The notes beneath the pieces are model-generated. The model made no database searches. It was not told the DNA's origin and saw only the letters and a program-made list of their open reading frames with translations. Position numbers and translations under genes: made by a program. From Desulfobaccales bacterium (GTDB lineage: Bacteria; Desulfobacterota; Desulfobaccia; Desulfobaccales; 0-14-0-80-60-11): a stretch of DNA of 64,000 nt. Below are positions 27,735-35,683 of the stretch, piece after piece. The first letter of the stretch is position 1. Every line of letters begins with the position of its first letter. The stretch is from positions 62,001-126,000 of the forward strand of contig JBBFLF010000006.1 in the NCBI GenBank assembly GCA_037481655.1, given 5' to 3'.

Positions 27735-28962
27735 GTCCCGCTTCTCCTTTGCCGGCGCTGACGATGGGCAGGTATTTGGATCCCAGCATGAAGGCCAGCA
27801 GCCCCAGGGAAAAGACCCACAGGCTCACCAGCCATTCGTTGAGGTTGGGGAAATACTGGTCGGTCCTGAGACGCCAATGGTAAAAGGTGGCCTCCAGGCC
27901 CTCCAGTTTATAGACCGCCTGGTCCGGGATGACAAAGTTGAGGCGCACTGCAATGAAGGTGATGATGATGAGGAAGCTGGCGGCGGCCACCGCCTGGGCG
28001 CTCTCATGCCGGAAGGACAGGAGGTAGAGGGGAATCGCGCTCCCCAGGAAGAGGTGCACCACCCAGAAGACCCACCAATACGGCCCGAAGGCGATGATGT
28101 CCAGGGAGGCCCGGTTGATGGTCATGCCGGTGCGGTAACCCACAAAGAACTGCAGGGCCTCCAAAAAGAGAAACACCACCAGCAGAAAGCGGATGACGTG
28201 CCCCAGATAGTGCACCAGGGCGTCATCAATCCTGAAGATAAAGGTGAGGAAGGTGATGAGGGCGCCACCGGAGAGGAGCGCGGTGACGATGAACAAAAGC
28301 GGGGTCAAAGCGCCGTTCCAGATGGGCCGGTTTAGGAGAATGGCGAAGATGGCGCCGTTGATGCCGTAAAAGATGAGCCCCACCGGCAGGCTGATGATGG
28401 AGAGCAGGCGCACCCGGCGGTGGTCCGCCTGCCGGTCCGCGGCGGTGAAATCCGTCTTGCCGAAGCTCAGCAGGCGGTAGAGCCAGCGGGCCGGGGTGCC
28501 CTCCTGCTGCGCGCCCTCCACCAGGCTCTCCCGCAGGAGGAAGTAGCACTCCAGGGCATAGATGATGATCATGGCGTTGGTGAAGACCACCATCCAGAAG
28601 ATCATGGAGGTCCAGCCCGGATTGGTGAGAAAGCGCCAGACCCGGGAGAAATGCCCCAGATCGAAGCTGATGATGATCACTTCGCAGAGGATGGCCACCA
28701 GCACGGTGAAGGCCGACAGAGGCCCGATGGGCGCAAAGATCTTCACCCGAAAGACATAGGTGAGGATGGTGATGAGGAAGGCGCCGGCGGTGAGGCCGAG
28801 GAAGAAGAGATAGACCGCCACCCACAGGCCCCAGGGCACATACGACCCGAGGGCGGTGGCCCGTTTGCCGTAGAGGAGGACATTGGCCACGCCCCAGGTG
28901 CCCACCATCAGGCCCGCCGCCGCCAAACCCACCAGAATCTTGTAGTAGCGGTTGTCGTGCAT
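27721..28962 (-). CDS. NrfD/TtrC-like integral membrane quinol-oxidising subunit
   Basis: The protein is 413 aa with about ten hydrophobic helices (for example GLAAAGLMVGTWGVANVLLYG, LTAGAFLITILTYVF, SLPVGLIFYGINGAIFAILL), the NrfD/PsrC family topology. It anchors the iron-sulfur and molybdopterin subunits and passes electrons from menaquinol. It is longer than Salmonella TtrC and nearer the ten-helix members. It lies 11 bases after the iron-sulfur subunit gene. Confidence 0.85.
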   Translation of the reverse strand: MHDNRYYKILVGLAAAGLMVGTWGVANVLLYGKRATALGSYVPWGLWVAVYLFFLGLTAGAFLITILTYVFRVKIFAPIGPLSAFTVLVAILCEVIIISFDLGHFSRVWRFLTNPGWTSMIFWMVVFTNAMIIIYALECYFLLRESLVEGAQQEGTPARWLYRLLSFGKTDFTAADRQADHRRVRLLSIISLPVGLIFYGINGAIFAILLNRPIWNGALTPLLFIVTALLSGGALITFLTFIFRIDDALVHYLGHVIRFLLVVFLFLEALQFFVGYRTGMTINRASLDIIAFGPYWWVFWVVHLFLGSAIPLYLLSFRHESAQAVAAASFLIIITFIAVRLNFVIPDQAVYKLEGLEATFYHWRLRTDQYFPNLNEWLVSLWVFSLGLLAFMLGSKYLPIVSAGKGEAGHVEA

Positions 28963-28973
28963 GTCCGCCCCCT

Positions 28974-29726
28974 TTATTTCAGGTAATAGACCGCCGGCTG
29001 GGTGCCCAGCTCCTCTTTCAGGCGGAAGAGGCGGGGGGAGCCCAGGGCTTCAAAGATGAGGCTGTCCGGGTCGGTGCGGTCGCCGAAGATGGTGGCCCGG
29101 CCGATGCAGGAGGTGACGCAGGCCGGCAGCATCCCCACCTTCAGGCGGTGGAGACAGAAGTGGCACTTGCGGGCGTTGCCGAAGGGGGAGCCGCCGTTGC
29201 GGTCCGGCCAGCGTCTGCCGTACTCCGCCGCGGGGCGCTCCTCGTAACCGGCAAAGGCGGCCCGGCGGCCGAAGAGCTTCCCGGGCATCTCCGGGGTGTC
29301 GTTGGTATAGCGCTCGCCGAAATCCGAGGTCCGGGCGGCATAGGGGCAGGCCACCAGGCAGTAGCGGCAGCCGATGCAGCGCAGGTAGTTCACCCGCACC
29401 ACCCCCTGCTCATCCCGGTAGGTGGCGTTGACCGGGCAGACCTTGGTGCAGGGCGGGTTCTGGCAGTGGACGCAGGGCCGAGGCACAAAACGCTGGCGCA
29501 CCATGGGGTAATGGCCCACTTCCTCTTCCAGGACCACCCGGTAGACCACCCCCGGCGGCAACTTGTTCTCCGCCACGCAAGCCAGGGTGCAGGCGTGGCA
29601 GCCGATGCAGCGGGCCAGATCGATGACCATCCCCCATCTGATCTCCCGGGGGTCTTTGGCCAAGGCCCGTCTCAGGTCCCGCTGCATGCGCATCAGGGCA
29701 TCCTCCAGCGGCAAGGCTCGGGTCAT
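28974..29726 (-). CDS. TtrB-like four-cluster iron-sulfur subunit
   Basis: The protein is 250 aa with cysteine groups [35 protein letters not shown] and CHFCL...CVTSC. These are the four [4Fe-4S] sites of the DmsB/PsrB/TtrB family. There is no signal peptide, so export with the Tat-tagged catalytic subunit is expected. It links the membrane subunit to the molybdopterin subunit. An AAGGAGGAG site precedes ATG 29726. First gene of the operon. Confidence 0.87.
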   Translation of the reverse strand: MTRALPLEDALMRMQRDLRRALAKDPREIRWGMVIDLARCIGCHACTLACVAENKLPPGVVYRVVLEEEVGHYPMVRQRFVPRPCVHCQNPPCTKVCPVNATYRDEQGVVRVNYLRCIGCRYCLVACPYAARTSDFGERYTNDTPEMPGKLFGRRAAFAGYEERPAAEYGRRWPDRNGGSPFGNARKCHFCLHRLKVGMLPACVTSCIGRATIFGDRTDPDSLIFEALGSPRLFRLKEELGTQPAVYYLK

Positions 29727-30038
29727 GGGGCTCCTCCTTGGGGCACGGGGTGATCATGATCCAGCCCGGGACAACCGGGGCAAAGCGGGAAGAGAAAACC
29801 GGAGAGGGAGGGGGAAGGGAATGGGAGCACGTGGGGCGCCGGCACCATGCCGGGAAGGTCACCTAAAGGCCGCGGGGAAAATAAGGCGCCCGCCTGTGGC
29901 GGAGGATGGCAGGACCCCAGGCGGACCGGCCCGGGACAGGCCCCGGAGGGCGGCGGGCCCGCCGCCGGGGTCGTCCCGATGAGGAGGTCTCTCAATCTGT
30001 GCTGGGCTTCGGCCGGACTGGGGGGCAGCATCTCTCCC
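29727..30038. other. 312-bp intergenic region upstream of the TtrB-like gene
   Basis: It holds the leader of the Ttr-like operon (read on the - strand) and the end of the isc-like operon. A GC-rich palindrome CGGCGGGCCCGCCG lies near 29952-29965. I see no T-run after it, no recognised molybdenum-cofactor riboswitch, and no convincing sigma-70 promoter. Confidence 0.5.
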
Positions 30039-30416
30039 TCAGTGGGCGGTGCCGTGCTTGCGGCGGTAGTCTGCAATGGCCCGGGCCAAGGCATCCGCCC
30101 CCAGGTTGGAGCAGTGCAGCTTGTTCTTGGGCAGGCCCCCCAGGACCCCGGCCACGTCCTTGTTGGTGATGCGGGCGGCTTCCTCCAGGGTCTTGCCTTT
30201 GGCCATCTCGCTCACCATGCTGGAGACCGCGATGGCCGCCACGCAGCCGAAGGTCTGGAATTTGATGTCCACAATCCTATCATCTTTGACCTTGATGTAA
30301 AAGGTCATCATGTCGCCGCAGGCGGGATTGCCCACCTCGCCGACGCCGTCGGCATCCTCCATCACCCCGGCGTTGCGGGGATGGTTGAAATGCTCCATGA
30401 CGATGGGGCTATACAT
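30039..30416 (-). CDS. iscU: IscU/NifU-type iron-sulfur cluster scaffold
   Basis: The protein is 125 aa with the three conserved scaffold cysteines in NPACGDMM, FGCVAA and LHCSNLG; the Asp of CGD is also present. IscU holds a nascent [2Fe-2S] cluster for transfer to apoproteins. The LPPVK motif that HscA binds in classical IscU is GGLPKNK here, as in many anaerobic NifU-N proteins. GGAGGG precedes ATG 30416, and the start overlaps a 49-residue ORF by eight bases. Confidence 0.93.
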   Translation of the reverse strand: MYSPIVMEHFNHPRNAGVMEDADGVGEVGNPACGDMMTFYIKVKDDRIVDIKFQTFGCVAAIAVSSMVSEMAKGKTLEEAARITNKDVAGVLGGLPKNKLHCSNLGADALARAIADYRRKHGTAH

Positions 30417-30558
30417 GTGCTTTTCCCTCCGAAGACTCCTGGCCCGATTGCAGCAACTCGGCCAGGGTGAGGCTCTTCAGCTTGTCGTAGAAGGCCTGGC
30501 CCGCCTCTGCCAGACCCGGCGGCCGGGTCCCACAGCGGCTGCGGGCCGATAGGCTCAC
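30409..30558 (-). CDS. Small 49-residue ORF coupled between iscS-like and iscU
   Basis: GTG 30558 overlaps the iscS-like stop as GTGA, and its TAG (30409-30411) overlaps the iscU start. The product begins MSLSARSRCGTRPPGLAEAG and continues with an amphipathic FYDKLKSLTLAELL segment. The iscU ribosome site lies inside this ORF. The double overlap suggests that it is translated, but no homologue is recognised. It could alternatively be a ribosome relay that merely couples iscU to iscS. Confidence 0.5.
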   Translation of the reverse strand: MSLSARSRCGTRPPGLAEAGQAFYDKLKSLTLAELLQSGQESSEGKAHV

Positions 30559-31745
30559 GGCGCCGCCCCTCCGGCGGCCATCTTTTTGTGCCACACCGGC
30601 GAAAAGGACCGCAGCCGGCTCACCGCCGGCGGCAGATGGGTGAAGACCGCCTCCAGGTCCGCCTCCGTGTTGCTCCGCTCCAGGGTAAAGACCAGGGAGC
30701 CCTGGGCCACCGCCGGGGTGAGCCCGATGGCGCACAGGACCGGCGACACCTTCAGGGCCTTGGAGGCGCAGGCCGAGCCGGTGTTGGCATACACCCCTTG
30801 GCGGCTCAAGAGAAACAACAGGGCTTCCCCCTCCACGCCTTCGAAGCAGAAGCTGGCATGGCCGGGCAGGCGCTTTTCCGGGTGACCGGTGTGGATGACC
30901 TCGGGCACGGAAGCCAGCACTCCCGCCACCAGCTTATCCCGTAGGCCCGTGAGATACGGCCCCTTGGCGGCTAGCTCCTGGGCGGTGAGCTCCGCGGCCT
31001 TGCCCAACCCCACGATGCCGGGCACGTTCTCCGTGCCCCCCCGGCGACCATCCTCCTGGATGCCGCCATGGATCTGGGGCACCAGCCGGAGGCGCCGACG
31101 GAAATAGAGGGCGCCCACGCCCTTGGGGCCGCCCAGGGCCGGGCCGGAAAGGGTGATGAGATCCACCCCCAGCTCCTCCACATTGAGGGGCACCTGCCCC
31201 GCCGCAGCCACCGCGTCGGTGTGAAAGAGCACCCCGGCCTCCCGGCAGACCCGGGCCAGCTCGGCCACTTCCTGGAGGGTGCCGATCTCGTTGCTGGCCA
31301 CCTGGATGGAGACCAGCACCGTGGCCGGGGTGAGGGCCTGGCGCAGCCGCTCCGGATCCACCTGGCCATAGCGGTCCACGGGGAGAAAGGTGGCCTCGAA
31401 ATCGTGGAATTTCTCCAGGTAGCGGGCGGCGTTGAGCACCGAGTGATGCTCGATCCCGGAGACGATAACGTGCCGCCCTTTTTTGAGGTGCGCCAGGGCC
31501 GCGCCTTTGACGGCCAGATTGTTGGCCTCGGCCCCGGAGGAAGTGAAGATGATTTCCTGGGGCTTGGCATGGATGAGCCGGGCCACCTTGGCCCGCTGCT
31601 CCTCCAGCACCTCCTTGACCTCACTCCCCAGGTCATAGACCGCCGAGGGGTTGCCGAAGCGCTCCCGGAAAAAGGGGAGCATCTCCTCCAGGACCTCCGG
31701 CCTCACCGGGGTGGCGGCGGCGTGATCAAAATAGGCGATGGCCAT
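30555..31745 (-). CDS. Cysteine desulfurase-like protein lacking the PLP lysine
   Basis: The protein is 396 aa from ATG 31745, with GGAGG upstream; the longer frame to 31982 covers the tusA-like gene and is rejected. The overall NifS/IscS fold is clear (YFDHAAATP, SSGAEANNLAV, GIEHHSVL, SNEIGT, GGTENVPGIVG), and the mobile-loop cysteine C326 in NTGSACASK is kept. The segment that normally reads S-x-H-K is S200-G-P-A203: the lysine that binds pyridoxal phosphate is Ala, and the Gln of the DAVQ motif is Ala180. Archaeoglobus IscS is a known case without this lysine. The protein probably serves as a partner or scaffold for IscU rather than releasing sulfur from cysteine. Confidence 0.85.
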   Translation of the reverse strand: MAIAYFDHAAATPVRPEVLEEMLPFFRERFGNPSAVYDLGSEVKEVLEEQRAKVARLIHAKPQEIIFTSSGAEANNLAVKGAALAHLKKGRHVIVSGIEHHSVLNAARYLEKFHDFEATFLPVDRYGQVDPERLRQALTPATVLVSIQVASNEIGTLQEVAELARVCREAGVLFHTDAVAAAGQVPLNVEELGVDLITLSGPALGGPKGVGALYFRRRLRLVPQIHGGIQEDGRRGGTENVPGIVGLGKAAELTAQELAAKGPYLTGLRDKLVAGVLASVPEVIHTGHPEKRLPGHASFCFEGVEGEALLFLLSRQGVYANTGSACASKALKVSPVLCAIGLTPAVAQGSLVFTLERSNTEADLEAVFTHLPPAVSRLRSFSPVWHKKMAAGGAAP

Positions 31746-31755
31746 GGCGCCTCCT

Positions 31756-32013
31756 TCAGGCCACCTTGCGGATATACATTCGGTAGCAGTGGTCGCAGTC
31801 ATCCTCGCACAGCCCCATGAACTCCTGGCCGTGCTTGGCGCACCAGGCCGGGATGTCCTCCAGGGCGCCGTCGTAGTCGGTGAGAATCTCCAGCACCTGG
31901 CCGGGCTTGAGATCCTTGAGGAGCTCCGCCGGCTCCAGGAGGTGCATGGGACAGACCCGATAGACCAGATCGGCGGTGACATCCGCCGGACACGCCTGCT
32001 CCAGGAACTTCAT
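31756..32013 (-). CDS. TusA/SirA-like sulfur-carrier protein
   Basis: The protein is 85 aa. The first part carries CPMHLLEPAELLKDLKPGQVLEIL, which matches the TusA CPxP-helix region with His in place of Pro after Met. A tail with CEDDCDHC adds three cysteines. TusA proteins carry sulfur as a persulfide on the first Cys. GGAGG precedes ATG 32013. It heads the operon tusA-like, iscS-like, small ORF, iscU, so it may supply sulfur or sulfide-derived persulfide in place of an active desulfurase. Confidence 0.75.
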   Translation of the reverse strand: MKFLEQACPADVTADLVYRVCPMHLLEPAELLKDLKPGQVLEILTDYDGALEDIPAWCAKHGQEFMGLCEDDCDHCYRMYIRKVA

Positions 32014-32046
32014 GTCCAGCCTCCAACTACTTTACTTTTATAATCT

Positions 32047-32075
32047 ATACTAAATTTGTAGAATATATTTGTCAA
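32047..32075 (-). promoter_or_regulatory. Promoter of the tusA-iscS-iscU-like operon
   Basis: On the - strand TTGACA (32075-32070), a 17-base spacer, and TAGTAT (32052-32047). The -35 is perfect. The surrounding 45 bases are strongly AT-rich, unlike the rest of the window. Start of translation is about 34 bases downstream of the -10. Confidence 0.65.
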
Positions 32076-32248
32076 GGGCCCGGCCAGATATGCATGGCAA
32101 TTTCATGGGTCAGGTGAGGGGTCGGGAGACTCCCCGCCATTTTCCTTGCGACGCGGTGCCCGGCGGCAATGATTGCCAAAGAGCAGCCCGGGGCTTTCCG
32201 GCGCGAAGGTCCCTCCCGGGATTATTCTCTCCGGGGCCGGGAAAAGAT

Positions 32249-32277
32249 TTTTACCGGGGATAACCGGATGGTATAAT
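32249..32277 (+). promoter_or_regulatory. Promoter of the kup leader
   Basis: A perfect TATAAT at 32272-32277 with a weak -35 (TTTTAC at 32249-32254, spacer 17). Transcription would start near 32284, exactly at the 5' end of the riboswitch aptamer. Confidence 0.55.
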
Positions 32278-32282
32278 AAACC

Positions 32283-32405
32283 CAGCCGAGTTCCGCCGGT
32301 GAGGGCGGAAGCGGGGGACCCGAGCAGTAGGGGCGCATCGCCAAAGCGGCGTAGGACAACCTCATCGGTCCGAGCCCGTCAGCTAACCTCGTAGGCGTCG
32401 ATGGG
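32283..32405 (+). ncRNA. c-di-AMP riboswitch (ydaO/yuaA motif)
   Basis: The leader of the kup gene contains the conserved blocks of the ydaO class in order: CCGAGTTCCG...CGGAAGCGGGGGACCC at the 5' side, the internal GGGGCGCATC block, and the 3' block CCGAGCCCGTCAGCTAACC followed by TCGTAGGCGTC. The class binds cyclic di-AMP and usually turns off genes for potassium uptake or cell-wall enzymes. A Kup potassium transporter downstream is a classic target. The exact ends are estimated. Confidence 0.88.
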
Positions 32406-32425
32406 GAGAACCCTTCCGGGCCGTA

Positions 32426-32467
32426 GGTTCGGAGGCGTGTCCTCCCGAACCAACGGTGCGGAGGTTC
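32426..32467 (+). promoter_or_regulatory. Likely expression platform of the kup riboswitch
   Basis: GGTTCGGAGG (32426-32435) pairs with CCTCC-C-GAACC (32441-32451), a ten-pair stem with one bulge and a CGTGT loop. The same CCTCC and GAACC can pair instead with the ribosome site GGAGG and GGTTC at 32460-32467. Two exclusive structures around the Shine-Dalgarno point to control of translation. There is no T-run typical of a terminator. Confidence 0.5.
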
Positions 32468-32475
32468 TTTGTCGC

Positions 32476-34434
32476 ATGAGTACGTCTGCCTTGCGCAGCG
32501 GCACGGATGCATCAGCATCCGACTCCGAACAACGTCTGTCCCCTTCCCTGAACAACTCCTCCCCGGACTTTCGCCACCTTCTCTCCCTGGCCCTGGGGGC
32601 CCTGGGCGTGGTCTTTGGCGACATCGGCACCAGCCCCCTGTACGCCATCAAGGAATGTTTCCATGGCCTGCACGCCATTGAGATCACCCGGGGCAATATC
32701 CTGGGGGTCATGTCGCTGATCTTCTGGTCCCTGACCGTGGTGGTGACCATCAAATACGTCACCTTCATCCTCAGGGCGGACAACCAGGGCGAGGGCGGCA
32801 TCTACGCCCTGGCCGCCCTGTTTTTGGGGGGCGCCAGCCGCAAGGTCTCGGAGCGGACCGTGAAGCGCCTCACATACTTGGCTATCTTCGGCGCCGCGCT
32901 CCTGTACGGCGACGGCCTCATCACCCCGGTCATCTCCGTGCTCTCGGCCGTGGAAGGCCTCACGGTGGCCACTACCGCGGCGGAGCCCTTTATCCTGCCC
33001 CTCACCTGCGCCCTCCTCATCGGCCTGTTTGCCATTCAGCGCCAGGGCACCGCCCGCATCGGCCGGGTGTTCGGCCTGGTCATGCTCCTGTGGTTCCTGT
33101 CCCTGGCCGCCTTCGGCCTGGTGCAGGTCTTCCGGGTTCCCCTGGTGCTCACGGCCCTGGATCCCCGCCACGCCGTGGCCTTCTTTGCCGCCAACCGGCT
33201 CCATGGCCTGGTGGTCCTGGGGGCGGTGGTCCTGGTCATCACCGGCGGCGAAGCCCTGTACGCCGACCTGGGGCATTTCGGTCGGGGGCCCATCCGGTTT
33301 TCCTGGCTGGCCCTCGTCTTCCCCGCCCTCCTCCTCAATTATTTGGGGCAAGGCGCCCTGCTCCTGGAAAACCCCCAGGCTGCTTACAATCCCTTCTATG
33401 AGCTGGTGCCGCGGGTTCTGCTCTATCCCATGGTCCTCCTGGCCACCTCGGCCACCATCATCGCCTCCCAGGCCATGATTTCCGGGGTCTATTCCCTCAC
33501 CCAACAGGCCATCCAGATCGGCTACTGCCCCCGGTTGCACATCATTCACACCTCCGGGGAGGTCAAGGGCCAGATCTTTCTGCCCTGGGTGAATACCGTG
33601 ATGCTCCTCGGCTGCCTGGGACTGGCCTTGATGTTCAAGGAATCCAGCCGCCTGGCGGCCGCCTACGGCATCGCGGTGACCGGCACCATGGGGATCACCA
33701 CCATCCTCTACTACTACGTGGCCCGCTACCACTGGAATTGGCCCGGGTGGAAGGTGTTGCCCGTGGTGGGCGTGTTTTTCTCCTTTGACCTGGCCTATTT
33801 CAGCTCCAACCTGCTGAAGTTTGTGGACGGCGGCTGGTTCACCCTCTCAGTGGCGGCCCTTCTCACCCTGGTGATGGTCACCTGGCGGGACGGCCGGGCC
33901 ATTTTGGCCAAGCGGTTTGAGGAAGCCCGGATTCCCATCGAGGTGCTCCTCCGGGACATTGCCACCTACAAGCTGGTGCGCACCCCCGGCACCGCGGCCT
34001 TTCTGTCGGTATCCCCCACCGGCACGCCCGTGGCGCTGCTGCACCACCTGAAGCACAACGACGCCCTGCACGAGCGGGTCATCCTGCTGTCCATGGTTTC
34101 CACAGACACCCCTTATGTGCGGCCTCAGGAGCGCCTGGCCCTCACCGACCTGGGCTACGGCTTTTACCGCCTTGTGGCCTCTTACGGCTTCATGGAAACC
34201 CCCAGGGTTCCGGAGATCATCGCCTTGGCCAATGCCCAGGGACTGGACCTGGACATCTATTCCACCTCCTTCTATCTGGGGCGGGAGTCCCTCCTGCCCA
34301 CCGGCCCCGGCCGCATGGCCCGCTGGCGCAAGGCGCTGTTCATCTTTCTCTCCCGCAACGCCTGGAATGTCGCCACCTTTTTCGACATCCCCCCCAACCG
34401 GGTGGTGGAACTGGGCAGTCAGGTGGAGCTGTAG
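32476..34434 (+). CDS. kup: Kup-type potassium uptake transporter
   Basis: The protein is 652 aa from ATG 32476, with GGAGG 11 bases upstream; in-frame codons back to 32401 lie inside the riboswitch and are not the start. It has the Kup signature GALGVVFGDIGTSPLYAIKE, about twelve membrane helices, and a C-terminal soluble domain of about 190 residues (YVRPQERLALTDLGYGFYRL). It takes up K+ with protons across the inner membrane. The c-di-AMP leader indicates repression when potassium, and with it c-di-AMP, is high. Confidence 0.95.
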   Translation: MSTSALRSGTDASASDSEQRLSPSLNNSSPDFRHLLSLALGALGVVFGDIGTSPLYAIKECFHGLHAIEITRGNILGVMSLIFWSLTVVVTIKYVTFILRADNQGEGGIYALAALFLGGASRKVSERTVKRLTYLAIFGAALLYGDGLITPVISVLSAVEGLTVATTAAEPFILPLTCALLIGLFAIQRQGTARIGRVFGLVMLLWFLSLAAFGLVQVFRVPLVLTALDPRHAVAFFAANRLHGLVVLGAVVLVITGGEALYADLGHFGRGPIRFSWLALVFPALLLNYLGQGALLLENPQAAYNPFYELVPRVLLYPMVLLATSATIIASQAMISGVYSLTQQAIQIGYCPRLHIIHTSGEVKGQIFLPWVNTVMLLGCLGLALMFKESSRLAAAYGIAVTGTMGITTILYYYVARYHWNWPGWKVLPVVGVFFSFDLAYFSSNLLKFVDGGWFTLSVAALLTLVMVTWRDGRAILAKRFEEARIPIEVLLRDIATYKLVRTPGTAAFLSVSPTGTPVALLHHLKHNDALHERVILLSMVSTDTPYVRPQERLALTDLGYGFYRLVASYGFMETPRVPEIIALANAQGLDLDIYSTSFYLGRESLLPTGPGRMARWRKALFIFLSRNAWNVATFFDIPPNRVVELGSQVEL

Positions 34435-34620
34435 GCCGAGGGCGGGCTGGGGCTGGCCAGGAGGCTCTCCGTCCGGCAGCACCGCCCAGCTGAAGTCGCC
34501 CCTCAGGGCAAGGGTATGGCAGGGGAAAGAGAAGAGGTCCTGGTTATCAGGTGTCTGGCCTCAGAGCAGTCTTCAGGCCCGATGGGGGGGGAGTCTTCTC
34601 AGTCTGAAGAGGCCAGGGCT

Positions 34621-35598
34621 TCAGTCGGCCTTCTTCTTTTTGCCGGTCTCAAACATCTGGCTCTGCAGTTTTTCCAGGGCCCGGTCCAGATTGACCTTGG
34701 CCTCCTGGTAATGGGTGGGCCTCAGCTCCAGGGCCTTCTGGAAGCACTTGGCGGCCTCCTCGTATTTCCCGTCCAGATAAAAATGCACGCCCACGTTGTT
34801 GTAGGCCTGGGCTTCATCCCCGGCCTTGAGGAAGGCAGCGAAAGCCTCGTCATAACGCTGCTGGCCGGCCAGGGCCAGCCCCATAAGATGGTTGAGCTTC
34901 TTGTTGGCGGGGTCCATCTCCAGGCCCCGTTTCACCCAGCTCATGGCCTGGGTGTAGTTTTTCAGATCTAAGTACGCCTGCCCCAGGGCGGCGTAAGGCA
35001 TGGGGTTTTTGGGTTCCAGGCGGCTGGCCGCCTCCAGCTCGGTGATGGCCTCCCGGGGGCGCCCGGCGAGCAGGGTGGCCAAGCCCAAGAGATAGCGGGA
35101 TTTGGCCCGGGTAGGGTCCTGGGCCACCAGCTGGCGGAATTCCTGGATGGCCTCGGAGTTCTTTTTGTCCTGGAGATACGCCAGCCCCAGCCCTTCCCGG
35201 GCCTCCAGCATCTGGGGCTGGGCCGCCAGCACCCGGGCAAACTCCTGCCGGGCCGCCTCATACTGGCCGGTGAGGAGGAGCGCCACCCCCAGCTTATAGC
35301 GGATGTCATGGCGGTCAGGCTGCTCCGCCAGGACCTGGAGGTAGGTCACCAGGGAGCTGTCATACTCCCGCTTCTTCAGGAGCATGTCCCCTAGGGCCTC
35401 CTGTCGCATGGGGAGCATCCCTTTAATATCCTCGGAGGGGGGCTCCAATTTGCCGGGCCCGTAAATGCGCTGCAGTTTGGCGACTTCCGACTGCTTGAGG
35501 GCCCGCACCGGGGCATCCGGCTTTTTGCTGCAGGCCGTCAGCATCAGGGCCACACCTGCCAGAGCCACCGCCTGGGCCAGATATCTGCTGCTCATCAT
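34621..35598 (-). CDS. TPR-repeat lipoprotein
   Basis: The protein is 325 aa from ATG 35598; the adjacent ATG 35595 is better spaced from GGGGGAGGTGA. The N-terminus has a hydrophobic segment and lipobox LTAC, then SKKPD. From about residue 70 there are six to seven tetratricopeptide repeats (for example ALGDMLLKKREYDSSLVTYLQVLAEQP), ending in a Lys-rich tail. A membrane-anchored scaffold for protein contacts is expected. It lies 37 bases downstream of the degenerate NtrC-like gene's stop and is probably in the same transcript. Confidence 0.8.
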   Translation of the reverse strand: MMSSRYLAQAVALAGVALMLTACSKKPDAPVRALKQSEVAKLQRIYGPGKLEPPSEDIKGMLPMRQEALGDMLLKKREYDSSLVTYLQVLAEQPDRHDIRYKLGVALLLTGQYEAARQEFARVLAAQPQMLEAREGLGLAYLQDKKNSEAIQEFRQLVAQDPTRAKSRYLLGLATLLAGRPREAITELEAASRLEPKNPMPYAALGQAYLDLKNYTQAMSWVKRGLEMDPANKKLNHLMGLALAGQQRYDEAFAAFLKAGDEAQAYNNVGVHFYLDGKYEEAAKCFQKALELRPTHYQEAKVNLDRALEKLQSQMFETGKKKKAD

Positions 35599-35683
35599 CT
35601 CACCTCCCCCGGCTCCCAGTGTAGCGGGAATGACGTCGCTTGGCAACGAGTTCCCTGGCCTGCCGATTCGGGGTGCCGGTATC

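Noticed and set aside
26112-27761. 549-residue open frame on the + strand opposite the TtrA-like gene
   Set aside because: Antisense shadow: His/Gly/Val-rich without motifs, while the - strand gene has Tat, Fe-S and Mo-site motifs.
30555-31982. Longer 475-residue form of the IscS-like protein
   Set aside because: The extra 79 N-terminal residues are an out-of-frame reading of the tusA-like gene, and ATG 31745 has a good ribosome site.
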